Source: Streptomyces sp. NBC_01198 (GTDB lineage Bacteria; Actinomycetota; Actinomycetes; Streptomycetales; Streptomycetaceae). From it: 64,000 nt of DNA. The position numbers were made by a program, and so were the translations under genes. Positions within the stretch are counted from its first letter, which is position 1; each line of letters opens with the position of its first letter. The notes under the pieces were generated by a model. That model made no database searches and was not told where the DNA came from. It saw only the letters and a list, made by a program, of their open reading frames with translations. Location of the stretch: contig NZ_CP108568.1 in assembly GCF_036010485.1 (NCBI RefSeq), positions 2,254,001-2,318,000 on the forward strand, given 5' to 3'. Shown in pieces: positions 9,548 through 19,670 of this stretch.

Positions 9548-10138
9548 CTACTTCTCCTGATCGTCGTCGGAGCCGTTTCCGGCACCGTTCTGCTGGGTCG
9601 TCGGATCCACGGTGAGATCCTTCAGCGCCGCCCACCGGATGTCGGTGACCGCGTGGTGGTGGTCCGGGTCGTCGGCGAGCCGCGCTCCACAGGTGGAGCA
9701 CAGGCCCGCGCAGTCCTCCCGGCACACCGGCTGCATCGGCAGTGCGAGCACCACCGCGTCTCGCAGCACAGGTTCGAGGTCGAACAGGTCGTCCTCTAGT
9801 ACAAGCGTGTCCTCGTCCTCGGCGTCGTCACCGGCTTCGTCCCTGCGGGCGGTCCGGGTGTCGGCGTCGGGGTAGGAGAACATCTCCTGGAATTCCGCGT
9901 CCAGCTCGCGCTCGACGGGCTCCAGACACCTTACGCACTCCCCCGTGACCGGTGCATGGGCGGTGCCGGTGACGAGCACACCCTCCATGACCGACTCCAG
10001 GCGGAGGTCCAGCTCGACGGTGGCGCCCTTGGGCACCCCGATGACATCGGCGATACCGAGGTCGTCGGGGGCCGGCACCGAGCGGGCGACCTTCTTCATC
10101 GCGCCCGGACGCCTGCCCAGCTCGTGTGTGTCGAACAC
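9548..10138 (-). CDS. YceD/DUF177 family protein
   Basis: About 196 residues from the nearest canonical start. DUF177 proteins are linked to 23S rRNA or L32 expression, and the gene is next to rpmF. Seen are an ECVRCLEPV motif near residue 68, a very acidic middle segment, and a C-terminal CREDCAGLC-x-TCG cysteine cluster, as in the family. The codons upstream of GTG 10138 keep reading LNTRLDHRNPLV, which I recall as the conserved N-terminus of Streptomyces homologues. No ATG, GTG or TTG precedes them; CTG 10171 with an upstream GAGGAA may be the real start. Confidence 0.88.
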   Translation of the reverse strand: MFDTHELGRRPGAMKKVARSVPAPDDLGIADVIGVPKGATVELDLRLESVMEGVLVTGTAHAPVTGECVRCLEPVERELDAEFQEMFSYPDADTRTARRDEAGDDAEDEDTLVLEDDLFDLEPVLRDAVVLALPMQPVCREDCAGLCSTCGARLADDPDHHHAVTDIRWAALKDLTVDPTTQQNGAGNGSDDDQEK

Positions 10139-10194
10139 GAGCGGGTTGCGGTGGTCAAGGCGGGTGTTCAGGGCTCCTGCTTTCCTCGGTCACA

Positions 10195-10224
10195 GCCTGC
10201 CGCGTCCCTTGCGGGCGGGCAGGC
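10195..10224 (-). terminator. possible terminator after the DivIVA-like gene
   Basis: gcctgcc and ggcaggc form a 7-bp stem with additional inner GC pairing, about 100 bp beyond the 3' end of the gene at 10322-11497 and ahead of the DUF177 gene. There is no T-run, so support is moderate. Confidence 0.4.
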
Positions 10225-10321
10225 AGAAGCGCCGGCGATTCACACGGCTGGAAGTGACAGGATACTGGACGCGCCGCCCCCGCCCAAACGGAGCACTCCA
10301 GGCCCTACTGGCCCGGACCGG

Positions 10322-11497
10322 TCAGCGGCCCTGTTCCAGCTCCCGCAGCCGGTTGAGGTCGATCATCCCGGTGTCGAAGAAGCTGGTCTCGTCCAGCGCG
10401 GCCGGCGGCTGCGCGTACCCCTGGGGCTGGCCCTGCTGCTGGTACGGGATCTGCGGCGGATACTGCTGCTGGTCGTAACCGGGCTGCTGCTCGTAGCCCT
10501 GCTGCTGGCTGTAGTCGTAGCCCTGGTCCTGGCCGTAGCCCGGCTGCGGGGCGTACGGGTCGGCGTAGCCGGCCTGCTGGGCGTACTCCTGCTGGTAGCC
10601 GTCGCCGGTCTCCTGGACGTAGCCCTGCTGCGGGTACGCCTCCGGCTGCGGCGGGTAGCCGTAGCCGGGGTCCTGCTGCGGCTGCTGCTGGGGCTCGGCG
10701 GCCTTCGGCTGCGGGTCGTAGCCGTACTGCGCCAGGTCGGCCTGCTCCGGCGCGGGAGCGGCCAGGCCCGCCAGGTAGTCGGCATCGGACTGCCGGTGGT
10801 GGTGCTGGGGGTCGGCGTCGGCGCCGTCCGCCGCGGCGATCTGGGCGGCGAGGTCGTCGATCGGGTTGTGCCCGGTGAGCTTGAGCCGGCCGCGGCCGAC
10901 CGCCTCTAGGGTCTTGCTGAGCACCGCCTCGAAGGCGCCGAGCTTGGTGTCGACGTACTCGTCGGCGCGGCGGCGCAGCGTCTCGGGGTCGGCGCTGCGC
11001 TCGGGGGCGTCCGGGTCGTCCTCGAGCGGGAAGCCCTGCTCGTCGAACTCGGGGTGGCGGCCGAGCAGCTTCTCGCGGCCGCGGTCGACCGAGCCGATGG
11101 TCTTGGTGAGGACCACCTCGAAGTTGGCGAGCTTGCTGTCGACGTAGTCGTCGGCCTCGGCGCGGATCTCGTCGGCCTCGCGGCGGGCCTCGGCGACGAT
11201 CCGCTCGGCCTCGTCCTTGGACTGCCGGGCGACATGGGTGTCGGACACCAGCGAGCCGCGCTCGGCGTGGGCCGAGTCGATGATCCGCCGGGCCTCCGCC
11301 CTGGCCTGTTCGACCATCTGCTCGCGGTCGCCGAGCAGGTCCTCGGCCTGGGCGAGGGAGTCGGGCAGCGCGGCGGACACCTCGTCGAGCATGGCAAGCA
11401 GCTCGGCCCGGTTCACCACGCAGGAGGCCGACATCGGCATCGACCGGGCGTTCGCCACGGTGGCCGCGATCTCATCGAGCTTCTTCTGGACGTCCAC
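10322..11497 (-). CDS. cell-division-initiation-type coiled-coil protein (DivIVA-like), Gln/Tyr-rich tail
   Basis: A 391-residue cytoplasmic protein. Residues 1-140 are an almost continuous Ala/Glu/Arg-rich helix resembling DivIVA or the F-ATPase b-subunit coiled coil. Two similar segments follow (YVDSKLANFEVVL and YVDTKLGAFEAVL), an internal duplication. From about 240 onward the chain is low-complexity, rich in Gln, Tyr, Pro and Gly. ATG 11497 fits the conserved MDVQKKLDEI start. It lies 10 bp downstream of coaD. I recall annotation as a cell division initiation protein in Streptomyces; direct evidence for that role is lacking. Confidence 0.85.
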   Translation of the reverse strand: MDVQKKLDEIAATVANARSMPMSASCVVNRAELLAMLDEVSAALPDSLAQAEDLLGDREQMVEQARAEARRIIDSAHAERGSLVSDTHVARQSKDEAERIVAEARREADEIRAEADDYVDSKLANFEVVLTKTIGSVDRGREKLLGRHPEFDEQGFPLEDDPDAPERSADPETLRRRADEYVDTKLGAFEAVLSKTLEAVGRGRLKLTGHNPIDDLAAQIAAADGADADPQHHHRQSDADYLAGLAAPAPEQADLAQYGYDPQPKAAEPQQQPQQDPGYGYPPQPEAYPQQGYVQETGDGYQQEYAQQAGYADPYAPQPGYGQDQGYDYSQQQGYEQQPGYDQQQYPPQIPYQQQGQPQGYAQPPAALDETSFFDTGMIDLNRLRELEQGR

Positions 11498-11507
11498 GCC
11501 GAAGACT

Positions 11508-12652
<1,145 letters not shown>

Positions 12653-12721
12653 GTGCTGCCCACCCTTCGCCTCATCCTTCGCACCCTATCCGGCGGCGGC
12701 CGCCCGGCCCCGGCCCGCGGC

Positions 12722-14923
12722 TCAGCCCTTGTCCAGATACTGCTCGCGGTCCTCGTCAAGCAGGCTCTCCAGTGCGCTGCGCAGGTCCGGGTGGCCGGTC
12801 AGCTCGGGATCGGCGGCGACCACGGCGACGGCCTCCAGCCGGGCCTGCTCGATGATCTCCCGGTCGTCCATCACCGTGAGCATCCGCAGCGACGACCGGC
12901 TGCCGGACTGCGCCTGGCCCAGCACGTCGCCCTCGCGGCGCTGCTGGAGGTCGATCTCGGACAGCTCGAAGCCGTCCAGGGTGGCGGCCACCGCGTCCAG
13001 CCTGCCGCGTGCCGGACCCGCCTCGGGCGCCTCGGAGACCAGCAGGCACAGGCCGGGGGCGGAGCCGCGGCCGACCCGGCCGCGCAGCTGGTGCAGCTGC
13101 GAGACGCCGAAGCGGTCCGCGTCCATGATCACCATGGCGGTGGCGTTGGGCACGTTGACCCCGACCTCGATCACCGTGGTCGCCACCAGCACGTCCACCT
13201 CGCCGGCCGCGAAGCGGCGCATCACGTCGTCCTTGGCGTCCGGCGCCATCCGCCCGTGCAGCACCTCGACCCGCAGCCCGCGCAGCGGTCCTGCGGCGAT
13301 CTGCTCGGCGACGTCGAGCACGGCGAGCGGCGGCCTGCGCTCGGCGTCGTCGGCCTTCTTGGCCGCGGCCTTGCCGTCCTCGTCGTCGCCGATCCGCGGG
13401 CACACCACATACGCCTGGTGCCCGCCCTCGACCTCCTCGCGCACCCGCTCCCAGGCCCGGCTGAGGAAGTGCGGCTTCTCCGCCGCCGGTACGACATGGG
13501 TGGCGATCGGTGAGCGGCCGGCGGGCAGCTGGTCGAGCACCGAGGTCTCCAGGTCGCCGAAGACCGTCATCGCGACGGTCCGCGGGATCGGGGTCGCCGT
13601 CATCACCAGCAGGTGCGGCGGCTGCGGCGCCTTCGCCCGCAGCGCGTCGCGCTGCTCGACCCCGAAGCGGTGCTGCTCGTCCACCACGACCAGCCCCAGG
13701 TCGTGGAATTTGACCTTGTCCTCGATCAGGGCGTGGGTGCCCACCACGATCCCCGCCTCGCCGGTCACCAGGTCGAGCAGCGCCTGCCGGCGGGCGGCGG
13801 TGCCCATCGAGCCGGTCAGCAGCACCACCTTGGTGCCCAGCTCGGAGCCGCCGAGCATGCTCGCGGACTCCGCCAGCTCGCCCATCATCTCGGTGATCGA
13901 CCGGTGGTGCTGCTGGGCGAGCACCTCGGTCGGCGCCAGCATCGCGGCCTGGCCGCCCGCGTCGACCACCCCGAGCATCGCCCGCAGCGCCACCAGCGTC
14001 TTGCCCGAGCCGACCTCGCCCTGCAGCAGGCGGTGCATCGGGTGGTCGGTGGCCAGGTCGGCGAAGACCTCGGTGGATACAGTGCGCTGGCCCTCGGTGA
14101 GGGTGAACGGCAGCCTGGCGTCGAAGGCCGCGAGAAGGCCGTCCGCCGGCGGGCGGCGGGGCACCGCGGCCAGCGCCGACTCGGCGGCCCGCCGCCGCGC
14201 CAGCGCGACCTGCAGCACGAAGGCCTCGTCCCAGCGCAGCCGGTCCTTGGCCGTCGCGATGTCGGCCTTCGTCCGCGGCCGGTGCACCTTCTCCAGCGCC
14301 TCGGGCAGCGGGGCGAGACCGCGCGTCTGCCGCAGCTCCCGGGGCAGCGGCTCGCCGACGCCCGCCCAGCCGGTGCCCTGGAGCGAGTTGAGCGCGGTCT
14401 CGACGGCCTGCGCGATCTTCCAGGAGGTGATCTGCTTGCACGCCGGATACAGCGGGATCAGCCGGTTGGCGAAGGCGTCGACCGCCGCCTCGCCCTCGTC
14501 GTCGGCGTCCAGCAGCTGGTAGTCGGGGTGCGCGAGCTGCCGGGTGCGGTTGAAGACCGACACCTTCCCGGAGAACATCCCGCGCCGCCCCGGGATCAGC
14601 CGGTGCGCGTGCGCGTGGGCCGCCCGGCTGAAGAACACCAGGGTCAGCGTCCCGCTGCCGTCGCTGACCACGACTTCGAGGCGTACGCCGGAGCCGCCGC
14701 CGTACGTCCGCTTGTCGGCCTTGGAGATCTGCGCCACCACCGTCACGTACTCGTCCACCGGCAGCTCGGCGAGCCGCGTCAGCTCCCCGCGCTCGGCGTA
14801 GCGCCGCGGGTAGTGGTGCAGCAGGTCCCCTGTGGTGTGCAGGTCGAGATGCTCGCCGAGCACCTTGGCGGTGCGGTCGCCGACGAGCTTGCGCAGCGGT
14901 TCGTCCAACGGATTGCCAGTCAT
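12722..14923 (-). CDS. recG: ATP-dependent DNA helicase RecG
   Basis: A 733-residue helicase that remodels stalled replication forks and Holliday junctions. An N-terminal OB-fold wedge domain lies at about 50-145. Walker A GEVGSGKT is at residues 302-309, the DEQH-type Walker B (VVVDEQHRFG) follows near 415, and helicase motif VI QLRGRVGRG is near 610. Length is normal. ATG 14923 is the start. Confidence 0.97.
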   Translation of the reverse strand: MTGNPLDEPLRKLVGDRTAKVLGEHLDLHTTGDLLHHYPRRYAERGELTRLAELPVDEYVTVVAQISKADKRTYGGGSGVRLEVVVSDGSGTLTLVFFSRAAHAHAHRLIPGRRGMFSGKVSVFNRTRQLAHPDYQLLDADDEGEAAVDAFANRLIPLYPACKQITSWKIAQAVETALNSLQGTGWAGVGEPLPRELRQTRGLAPLPEALEKVHRPRTKADIATAKDRLRWDEAFVLQVALARRRAAESALAAVPRRPPADGLLAAFDARLPFTLTEGQRTVSTEVFADLATDHPMHRLLQGEVGSGKTLVALRAMLGVVDAGGQAAMLAPTEVLAQQHHRSITEMMGELAESASMLGGSELGTKVVLLTGSMGTAARRQALLDLVTGEAGIVVGTHALIEDKVKFHDLGLVVVDEQHRFGVEQRDALRAKAPQPPHLLVMTATPIPRTVAMTVFGDLETSVLDQLPAGRSPIATHVVPAAEKPHFLSRAWERVREEVEGGHQAYVVCPRIGDDEDGKAAAKKADDAERRPPLAVLDVAEQIAAGPLRGLRVEVLHGRMAPDAKDDVMRRFAAGEVDVLVATTVIEVGVNVPNATAMVIMDADRFGVSQLHQLRGRVGRGSAPGLCLLVSEAPEAGPARGRLDAVAATLDGFELSEIDLQQRREGDVLGQAQSGSRSSLRMLTVMDDREIIEQARLEAVAVVAADPELTGHPDLRSALESLLDEDREQYLDKG

Positions 14924-15032
14924 CGCCCTCCATCTTGGCGCACCCCCCTGACAAACCGGCGGCTCCCCCGCGCCGGCCGGGGCGGGTCGGGCACCGCCCG
15001 CGCCGTCCGGCGTCCGGCCGCGGTGCCGGGTG

Positions 15033-16796
15033 CTACTCGACGCCGATCAGCAGCGGGCACACCGCCTGGCCGCCGTCGTAGGTCACGGTGTCCACCGCCA
15101 GGTGGGTGTCGCGGACGTGCGACTCCAGGCGGGCGGCGAGCCCGGGCGGCGCTGCGGCGCCCAGCACGAGGGTGACCATCTCGCCGCCGGCCGCGAGCAT
15201 CCTGTCCAGTACGTGGACGGCGGTGTCCATGACGTCGGCGCCGATCACGGCGACGTCGCCGTCGATCAGGCCGAGGACGTCGCCGGCCTGGCAGACGCCC
15301 GCCATCGTCCACGACTCGCGCTCGGCGACGGCGACCTCCGCGTAACGCGTGGCCCCGGCCGCCGACGTCATCGCGACGACGTCCTCGTCGAAGCGGCGCG
15401 ACGGCTCGTGCACGGCCAGCGCCGCGATGCCCTGGACCACGGAGCGGGTGGGGATCAGGGCGACACGTACGCCGTCGGCGCGGGCCTGCGCCACCGCGGC
15501 GCCGGCCGCGTGCCGCAGTTCGGTGTCGTTCGGCAGGAGTATCACCTCGCGCGCGTGCGCCTGGCGGATCGCGGCGGCGATCTCCCCGCTCGCGGGCTGC
15601 TCGCCGGGGCGCACGGCCACCACGGTGGCGCCGGCCTGCGCGCACAGCTCGGCCATCCCGTCGCCGCGCACCAGCGCCACGACCGCCCGCTCGTGCCGGC
15701 CCGCCGTGCGGCGCACCTGCTCGCCGAAGTGCGTGACGCGGATGCGGTGCGGGCGGCCGGCTTCGATGCCGGCCTCGATGGCGGCGCCCACGTCGTCGAC
15801 GTGCACGTGGACGTTCCACAGCCCGTCGCCGCCGACCACGACGAGGGAGTCGCCGAGCCCGTCGAGCCGGGCCCGCAGCGGCGGGACCGCGGCGGGCGGC
15901 GCCTCCAGCAGGTAGATCACCTCGAACGCGGGCCCGCCGCCCGCTGCCGCCTCGCAGGTCGCCCCTGCTGTCTCGGCCTCTTCGCTGCGAGCGGGGCCCG
16001 CGCCGGCCGGCGCGTCCGGCGTGGCGGCGCCGAACGTGACGCCTGCTCCCGGCGCCGACAAGGCCTCGTCGCCCGGCGGGCCGGTGCGGAAGGAGGTGCC
16101 CGCGCCCGTCGCGGTGTCGGTACGCGTCGGGGCGTCGCCGGTCACCGCGTCCGACAGCGCGCCGAGCACCGCGACCAGGCCGAGGCCGCCGGCGTCGACC
16201 ACGCCGGCGCTGCGCAGGACGCCGAGCTGGCCCGGGGTCGCGGCCAGCGCCGCCCGGGCGCCGCTGTGGGCGGCGCGCACCACCTCGGCCAGGCCGCCGT
16301 CCGCGGCCTGCGCCGCGCTTGCCGCGGCCCTCGCCACGGTGAGCATCGTGCCCTCGGTCGGGTGGGCGACCGCCTCGTACGCCGAGTCGGCCGCGGCCCG
16401 CAGCGCGCGACGCAGCGCGGCGGCGTCCGGGCCGCCGGGGGCGTCGGCGAGCGGTTCGTTCATGCCGCGCAGCAGCTGGGCGAGGATCGTGCCGGAGTTG
16501 CCTCGGGCACCGATGAGGGCGCCGTGGGACATCGCCCGGAACGCCTCGGGCAGCGTCGGGCCTGCGGCCGGGTCCACGCCGGGGTCCGCTGCCGGGTCCG
16601 CTGCCGGGTAGGCGTCGAAGACGGCTTCCACGCTTTGCGCGGCGGACTCGACGGTCAGGTAGAGGTTCGTGCCGGTGTCGCCGTCGGCGACGGGATAGAC
16701 GTTGATCGCGTCGATCTCTTCCCGGGCGCGGCCCAGGGCGGCGAGGGTGAGCCGGCACCAAGTGCGCACCGTGGGTGCGTCGAGCGAGGGCGGCAC
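15033..16796 (-). CDS. DAK2-domain / FakA-type kinase-like protein
   Basis: A 587-residue protein. The N-terminal DAK2 nucleotide-binding domain (1-220) shows the family metal-binding motif NVYPVADGDTGTN, then GARGNSGTILAQ and DAGGLGL. A variable Ala/Gly/Pro/Thr-rich linker at about 220-290 joins it to a FakA C-terminal domain. FakA uses ATP to phosphorylate fatty acids bound to FakB; no FakB gene is in the window. GTG 16796 is preceded by GGAGGATTC. The catalytic activity is inferred from the family. Confidence 0.88.
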   Translation of the reverse strand: MPPSLDAPTVRTWCRLTLAALGRAREEIDAINVYPVADGDTGTNLYLTVESAAQSVEAVFDAYPAADPAADPGVDPAAGPTLPEAFRAMSHGALIGARGNSGTILAQLLRGMNEPLADAPGGPDAAALRRALRAAADSAYEAVAHPTEGTMLTVARAAASAAQAADGGLAEVVRAAHSGARAALAATPGQLGVLRSAGVVDAGGLGLVAVLGALSDAVTGDAPTRTDTATGAGTSFRTGPPGDEALSAPGAGVTFGAATPDAPAGAGPARSEEAETAGATCEAAAGGGPAFEVIYLLEAPPAAVPPLRARLDGLGDSLVVVGGDGLWNVHVHVDDVGAAIEAGIEAGRPHRIRVTHFGEQVRRTAGRHERAVVALVRGDGMAELCAQAGATVVAVRPGEQPASGEIAAAIRQAHAREVILLPNDTELRHAAGAAVAQARADGVRVALIPTRSVVQGIAALAVHEPSRRFDEDVVAMTSAAGATRYAEVAVAERESWTMAGVCQAGDVLGLIDGDVAVIGADVMDTAVHVLDRMLAAGGEMVTLVLGAAAPPGLAARLESHVRDTHLAVDTVTYDGGQAVCPLLIGVE

Positions 16797-16895
16797 GAAT
16801 CCTCCTGCGGAGAGCTTTGTCTCGGGCCGAGCCTAGCCGCACGACGGGCTCCGCCCGTCCGCCCGCTGTGCCGGCCCGGCCGGCGTCGTGGCTTG

Positions 16896-16990
16896 TCGCG
16901 CGGTTCCTCGCGGCCCTGAGGGGGTGCCACTTGCGGTGGGCTCTTGGCTGCGCCGACGTCGTGGCTGGGCGCGCAGTTCCCCGCGCCCCT
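16896..16990. repeat. tandem extragenic repeat, period about 73 bp
   Basis: Two units lie upstream of rpmB. A diverged copy cgcgcggttcctcgcg starts at 16896 and a canonical gcgcgcagttccccgcgccc at 16969. Each is followed by a ccacttgcggtgg- or ggccgttgtggtgg-like segment. The same composite unit occurs at 49346-49570 and single copies flank 8400-8530. Confidence 0.65.
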
Positions 16991-17044
16991 CAGGGGGTGG
17001 CCGTTGTGGTGGGGGGCGGCCTGGGGCGCTGCTCGCGGGTCTGC

Positions 17045-17068
17045 GGGGGGGCGGGGTGGGGGGCGGGG
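17045..17068 (+). other. G-quadruplex-forming run upstream of rpmB
   Basis: Four G-runs of 7, 4, 6 and 4 bases are separated by single bases (C, T, C) on the plus strand, about 35 bp upstream of the rpmB -10 box. Single-nucleotide loops predict a very stable parallel quadruplex in single-stranded DNA. Confidence 0.7.
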
Positions 17069-17101
17069 CGTGGTAGTTTCGTGGCATGGGGGCAGTCGTT
17101 G

Positions 17102-17107
17102 TATGCT
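17102..17107 (+). promoter_or_regulatory. likely -10 box of rpmB
   Basis: TATGCT matches the TAnnnT vegetative -10 and lies 68 bp upstream of the rpmB start. No convincing -35 is seen. A GC-rich hairpin-like stretch (gggggtcccccgg) follows in the presumed leader. Confidence 0.4.
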
Positions 17108-17174
17108 GCTCCGGTTGCCTGGGGGTCCCCCGGGCTTTTCCTCGTAAATGCATCTGAAGTCTTTGGAGTGTCCC

Positions 17175-17360
17175 GTGGCTGCCAACTGCGACGTCTGCGG
17201 CAAGGGGCCGGGCTTCGGCAACAGCATTTCCCACTCGCACCGCCGTACCCCGCGTCGTTGGAACCCCAACATCCAGCGGGTGCGCGCGGTCGTGGGGAAG
17301 ACGCCGAAGCGGCTCAATGTCTGCACCTCGTGCATCAAGGCCGGAAAGGTCTCGCGCTAG
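17175..17360 (+). CDS. rpmB: 50S ribosomal protein L28, zinc-binding form
   Basis: A 61-residue ribosomal protein. Cysteines 5, 8, 50 and 53 form the intact zinc site, so it is the zinc-containing paralogue, not the zinc-starvation form. Start GTG 17175 follows GGAG by 6 nt and yields [16 protein letters not shown]. It is monocistronic, ending at a strong hairpin shared with the convergent thiD gene. Confidence 0.97.
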   Translation: MAANCDVCGKGPGFGNSISHSHRRTPRRWNPNIQRVRAVVGKTPKRLNVCTSCIKAGKVSR

Positions 17361-17448
17361 CGAGTGGCCCCCCTCCGCCCGCGAGGGCGGAAGGGACCCG
17401 GTCCGCGCTGACGCGTCATCTCGCAGCGGCGCAGCCTTCCGGCTCCGG

Positions 17449-17481
17449 AAAGCCGGTCCACCTTCGGGTGGGCCGGCTTTT
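17449..17481 (+). terminator. bidirectional terminator between rpmB and thiD
   Basis: aaagccggtccacc and ggtgggccggcttt form a 14-bp stem with one G-U pair and a ttcg tetraloop, ending in T residues. It serves rpmB on plus and thiD on minus. Confidence 0.85.
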
Positions 17482-18296
17482 CAGCGTGCCCTGGTGCGCC
17501 AGGCGTGGTCGACCGGGCCGATGCCGGCGCCCAGCGGGAAGCCGGCCGCGATCGCGCCGGTGACGTAGGACTTCGCCAGGCCGACCGCGGCGGGGACGTC
17601 GTGGCCGAGGGCGAGGGCCGAGGCCAGCGCGCTGGCCAGGGTGCAGCCGGTGCCGTGGGTGTGGTGGTTGGGGTGCCGCGGGGCGCGGAACCACCGCTCG
17701 GTGCGGCCGTCGGAGAGCAGGTCGGCGCACTCGCCGCGGGCGGCGGGCAGGTGGCCGCCCTTGATCAGGACCCAGCGCGGGCCGCAGGCCAGCACCGCGT
17801 CGGCGGCGGCCCGCATGTCCTGCTCCGCGGTGACGACGATCCCGGTGAGCCGGGTGACCTCGTCCAGGTTGGGGGTGGCGACGGTGGCCAGCGGCAGCAG
17901 CCGGTCGCGTACGACGTCGGGCGCGTCGCCGCGCAGCAGGGCGTCACCGTGCTTGGAGACGCCGACCGGGTCGACGACGACGGGGACGTCGAGCCCGCCG
18001 AGCAGGTCGGCGACGGTGCCGGCCAGTTCGGCCGAGGAGAGCATGCCGGTCTTGACCGCCTGGACGCCGATGTCGTCCACGACGGACCTGAACTGCGCGC
18101 GTACCGCCTCCCACGGCAGGTCCCAGGTGCCCTGCACGCCCAGCGAGTTCTGCGCGGTCACCGCGGTGATCACGCTCATGCCGTGGACGCCGAGGGCGGA
18201 CATCGTCTTGAGGTCGGCCTGGATGCCGGCACCGCCGCCGGAGTCGGAGCCGGCGACGGTGAGCACCCGGGCGGGCGCTGCGGGCGGGACGCTCAC
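17481..18296 (-). CDS. thiD: hydroxymethylpyrimidine/phosphomethylpyrimidine kinase
   Basis: A 271-residue ribokinase-fold enzyme phosphorylating HMP and HMP-P in thiamine pyrophosphate synthesis. Signatures are [17 protein letters not shown] at about 13-29, the KTGML segment, [11 protein letters not shown], and the catalytic [12 protein letters not shown] motif near residue 210. The start is GTG 18296, overlapping the thiL stop by 4 bases (GTGA), so translation is coupled. Codon usage and length are normal. Confidence 0.95.
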   Translation of the reverse strand: MSVPPAAPARVLTVAGSDSGGGAGIQADLKTMSALGVHGMSVITAVTAQNSLGVQGTWDLPWEAVRAQFRSVVDDIGVQAVKTGMLSSAELAGTVADLLGGLDVPVVVDPVGVSKHGDALLRGDAPDVVRDRLLPLATVATPNLDEVTRLTGIVVTAEQDMRAAADAVLACGPRWVLIKGGHLPAARGECADLLSDGRTERWFRAPRHPNHHTHGTGCTLASALASALALGHDVPAAVGLAKSYVTGAIAAGFPLGAGIGPVDHAWRTRAR

Positions 18297-19258
18297 GCGT
18301 CGTCGCCGAAGTGGTCCCAGCCGCCGGCCTTCTCCCAGGGGGCGCCGTCCACGGTGACCTGCGGGGCGCGGCCGGCCGGCGCGGCGACCGTGCCGATGAG
18401 CCGCCAGCGGGCGGGCAGCTTCACCTCCGGCGGGAAGGCGGCGACGATGGCGTGGTCCTCGCCGCCGGTGAGCACCCAGTGCAGCGGGTCGACCCCGACG
18501 GCCTGGCCGATGTCGGTCATCTGCGCGGGTACGTCGATGTCGGCGGACCGCAGGTCGATGTCGGTGCCGCTGGCGGTGGCGATGTGGCCGAGGTCGGCGA
18601 CCAGGCCGTCGCTGACGTCGGTCATGGCGGTGGCGCCGAGCTCGGCTGCCGCCGGGCCCGCGTGGTAGGGCGGTTCCGGGCGGCGGTGGGCCTCGACGAA
18701 GGCCCGCGGGGAGCGGAAGCCGCGGGAGAGCACGGCGAGTCCGGCGGCCGACCAGCCGAGCCAGCCGGTGACGGCGATGACGTCGCCGGGACGTGCACCC
18801 GATCGAGTGACGGCGGCGCGGTTGCGCAGGTCGCCCAGAGCGGTGATGGCGACGGTGATGGTGTCGCCGCGTACGACGTCGCCGCCGACCACGGCCGCGC
18901 CGGCGACCTGGCACTCGTCGCGGATGCCGTCCATCAGCTCGACGGGCCAGGTGGCGGGGAGTTCGGTGGGCACGACCAGGCCGAGCAGCACGGCGGTGGG
19001 GACGGCGCCCATGGCGGCGATGTCCGCGAGGTTCTGGGCGGCGGCCTTGCGGCCGACGTCGTAGGCGGTGGACCAGTCGCGCCGGAAGTGCCGGCCCTCC
19101 AGCAGGATGTCGGTGGTGGCCACCACCCGCCGGTCGGGCGCGGTGACGACGGCCGCGTCGTCACCGGGGCCGATTTTCACGGCCGGGGTCGAGGTGAGGC
19201 GGGAGGTCAGCTCTCTGATGAGCCCGAACTCCCCCAACTCTCCCACAGTCCCCTTCAT
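18293..19258 (-). CDS. thiL: thiamine-monophosphate kinase
   Basis: A 321-residue enzyme converting thiamine phosphate to thiamine pyrophosphate. The N-terminus GELGEFGLI is typical. [11 protein letters not shown] and [12 protein letters not shown] hold the metal and ATP ligands, followed by GGDVVRGD and [16 protein letters not shown] 19258 is the start. It forms a two-gene operon with thiD through a 4-bp overlap. Confidence 0.96.
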   Translation of the reverse strand: MKGTVGELGEFGLIRELTSRLTSTPAVKIGPGDDAAVVTAPDRRVVATTDILLEGRHFRRDWSTAYDVGRKAAAQNLADIAAMGAVPTAVLLGLVVPTELPATWPVELMDGIRDECQVAGAAVVGGDVVRGDTITVAITALGDLRNRAAVTRSGARPGDVIAVTGWLGWSAAGLAVLSRGFRSPRAFVEAHRRPEPPYHAGPAAAELGATAMTDVSDGLVADLGHIATASGTDIDLRSADIDVPAQMTDIGQAVGVDPLHWVLTGGEDHAIVAAFPPEVKLPARWRLIGTVAAPAGRAPQVTVDGAPWEKAGGWDHFGDDA

Positions 19259-19416
19259 CTCATCGTCCCCTTAGGTCTCGGCGTTCGCCGGTTCTGCTGT
19301 GTGTTTCCCGTCAATACGGGGGTCAGGTACCGCGCGGGTCTCCCCGCTGTGCGCGACGACGCGATAACGTGGCGTCCCCCTTCCCACATGATCCTCGTAG
19401 CCGCCCTGGAGGTTCC

Positions 19417-19650
19417 GTGGTACAGGCCTACATCCTGATCCAGACCGAGGTCGGCAAGGCCTCGGCAGTAGCGGAGGTGATCTCCAAGATCGACGGCGTC
19501 ATTCAGGCCGAGGACGTCACGGGACCCTATGACGTGATCGTCAGAGCCCAGGCGGACACGGTCGACGAGCTCGGCCGCATGGTGGTCGCCAAGGTCCAGC
19601 AGGTGGACGGCATCACCCGAACCCTCACCTGTCCCGTCGTCCATATATAG
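19417..19650 (+). CDS. Lrp/AsnC-type ligand-binding (RAM) domain protein without HTH
   Basis: A 77-residue stand-alone RAM/ACT-like domain starting MVQAYILIQTEVG. It has the beta-alpha-beta pattern of the AsnC C-terminal domain (GPYDVIVRAQADT, then RTLTCPVV) and no DNA-binding domain. The start is GTG 19417, preceded by GGAGG with 4 nt spacing; TAACGT at 19365-19370 is a likely -10. These stand-alone proteins may bind amino acids or modulate a full-length Lrp; the role is not known. Confidence 0.85.
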   Translation: MVQAYILIQTEVGKASAVAEVISKIDGVIQAEDVTGPYDVIVRAQADTVDELGRMVVAKVQQVDGITRTLTCPVVHI

Positions 19651-19657
19651 CCCCCGA

Positions 19658-19670
19658 TATGCTCGCCCGG
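19658..19670 (+). promoter_or_regulatory. leaderless promoter of the DUF3515 gene
   Basis: TATGCT at 19658-19663 lies 6 nt before GTG 19670, only 8 bp after the stop of the preceding gene. There is no Shine-Dalgarno. Confidence 0.5.
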
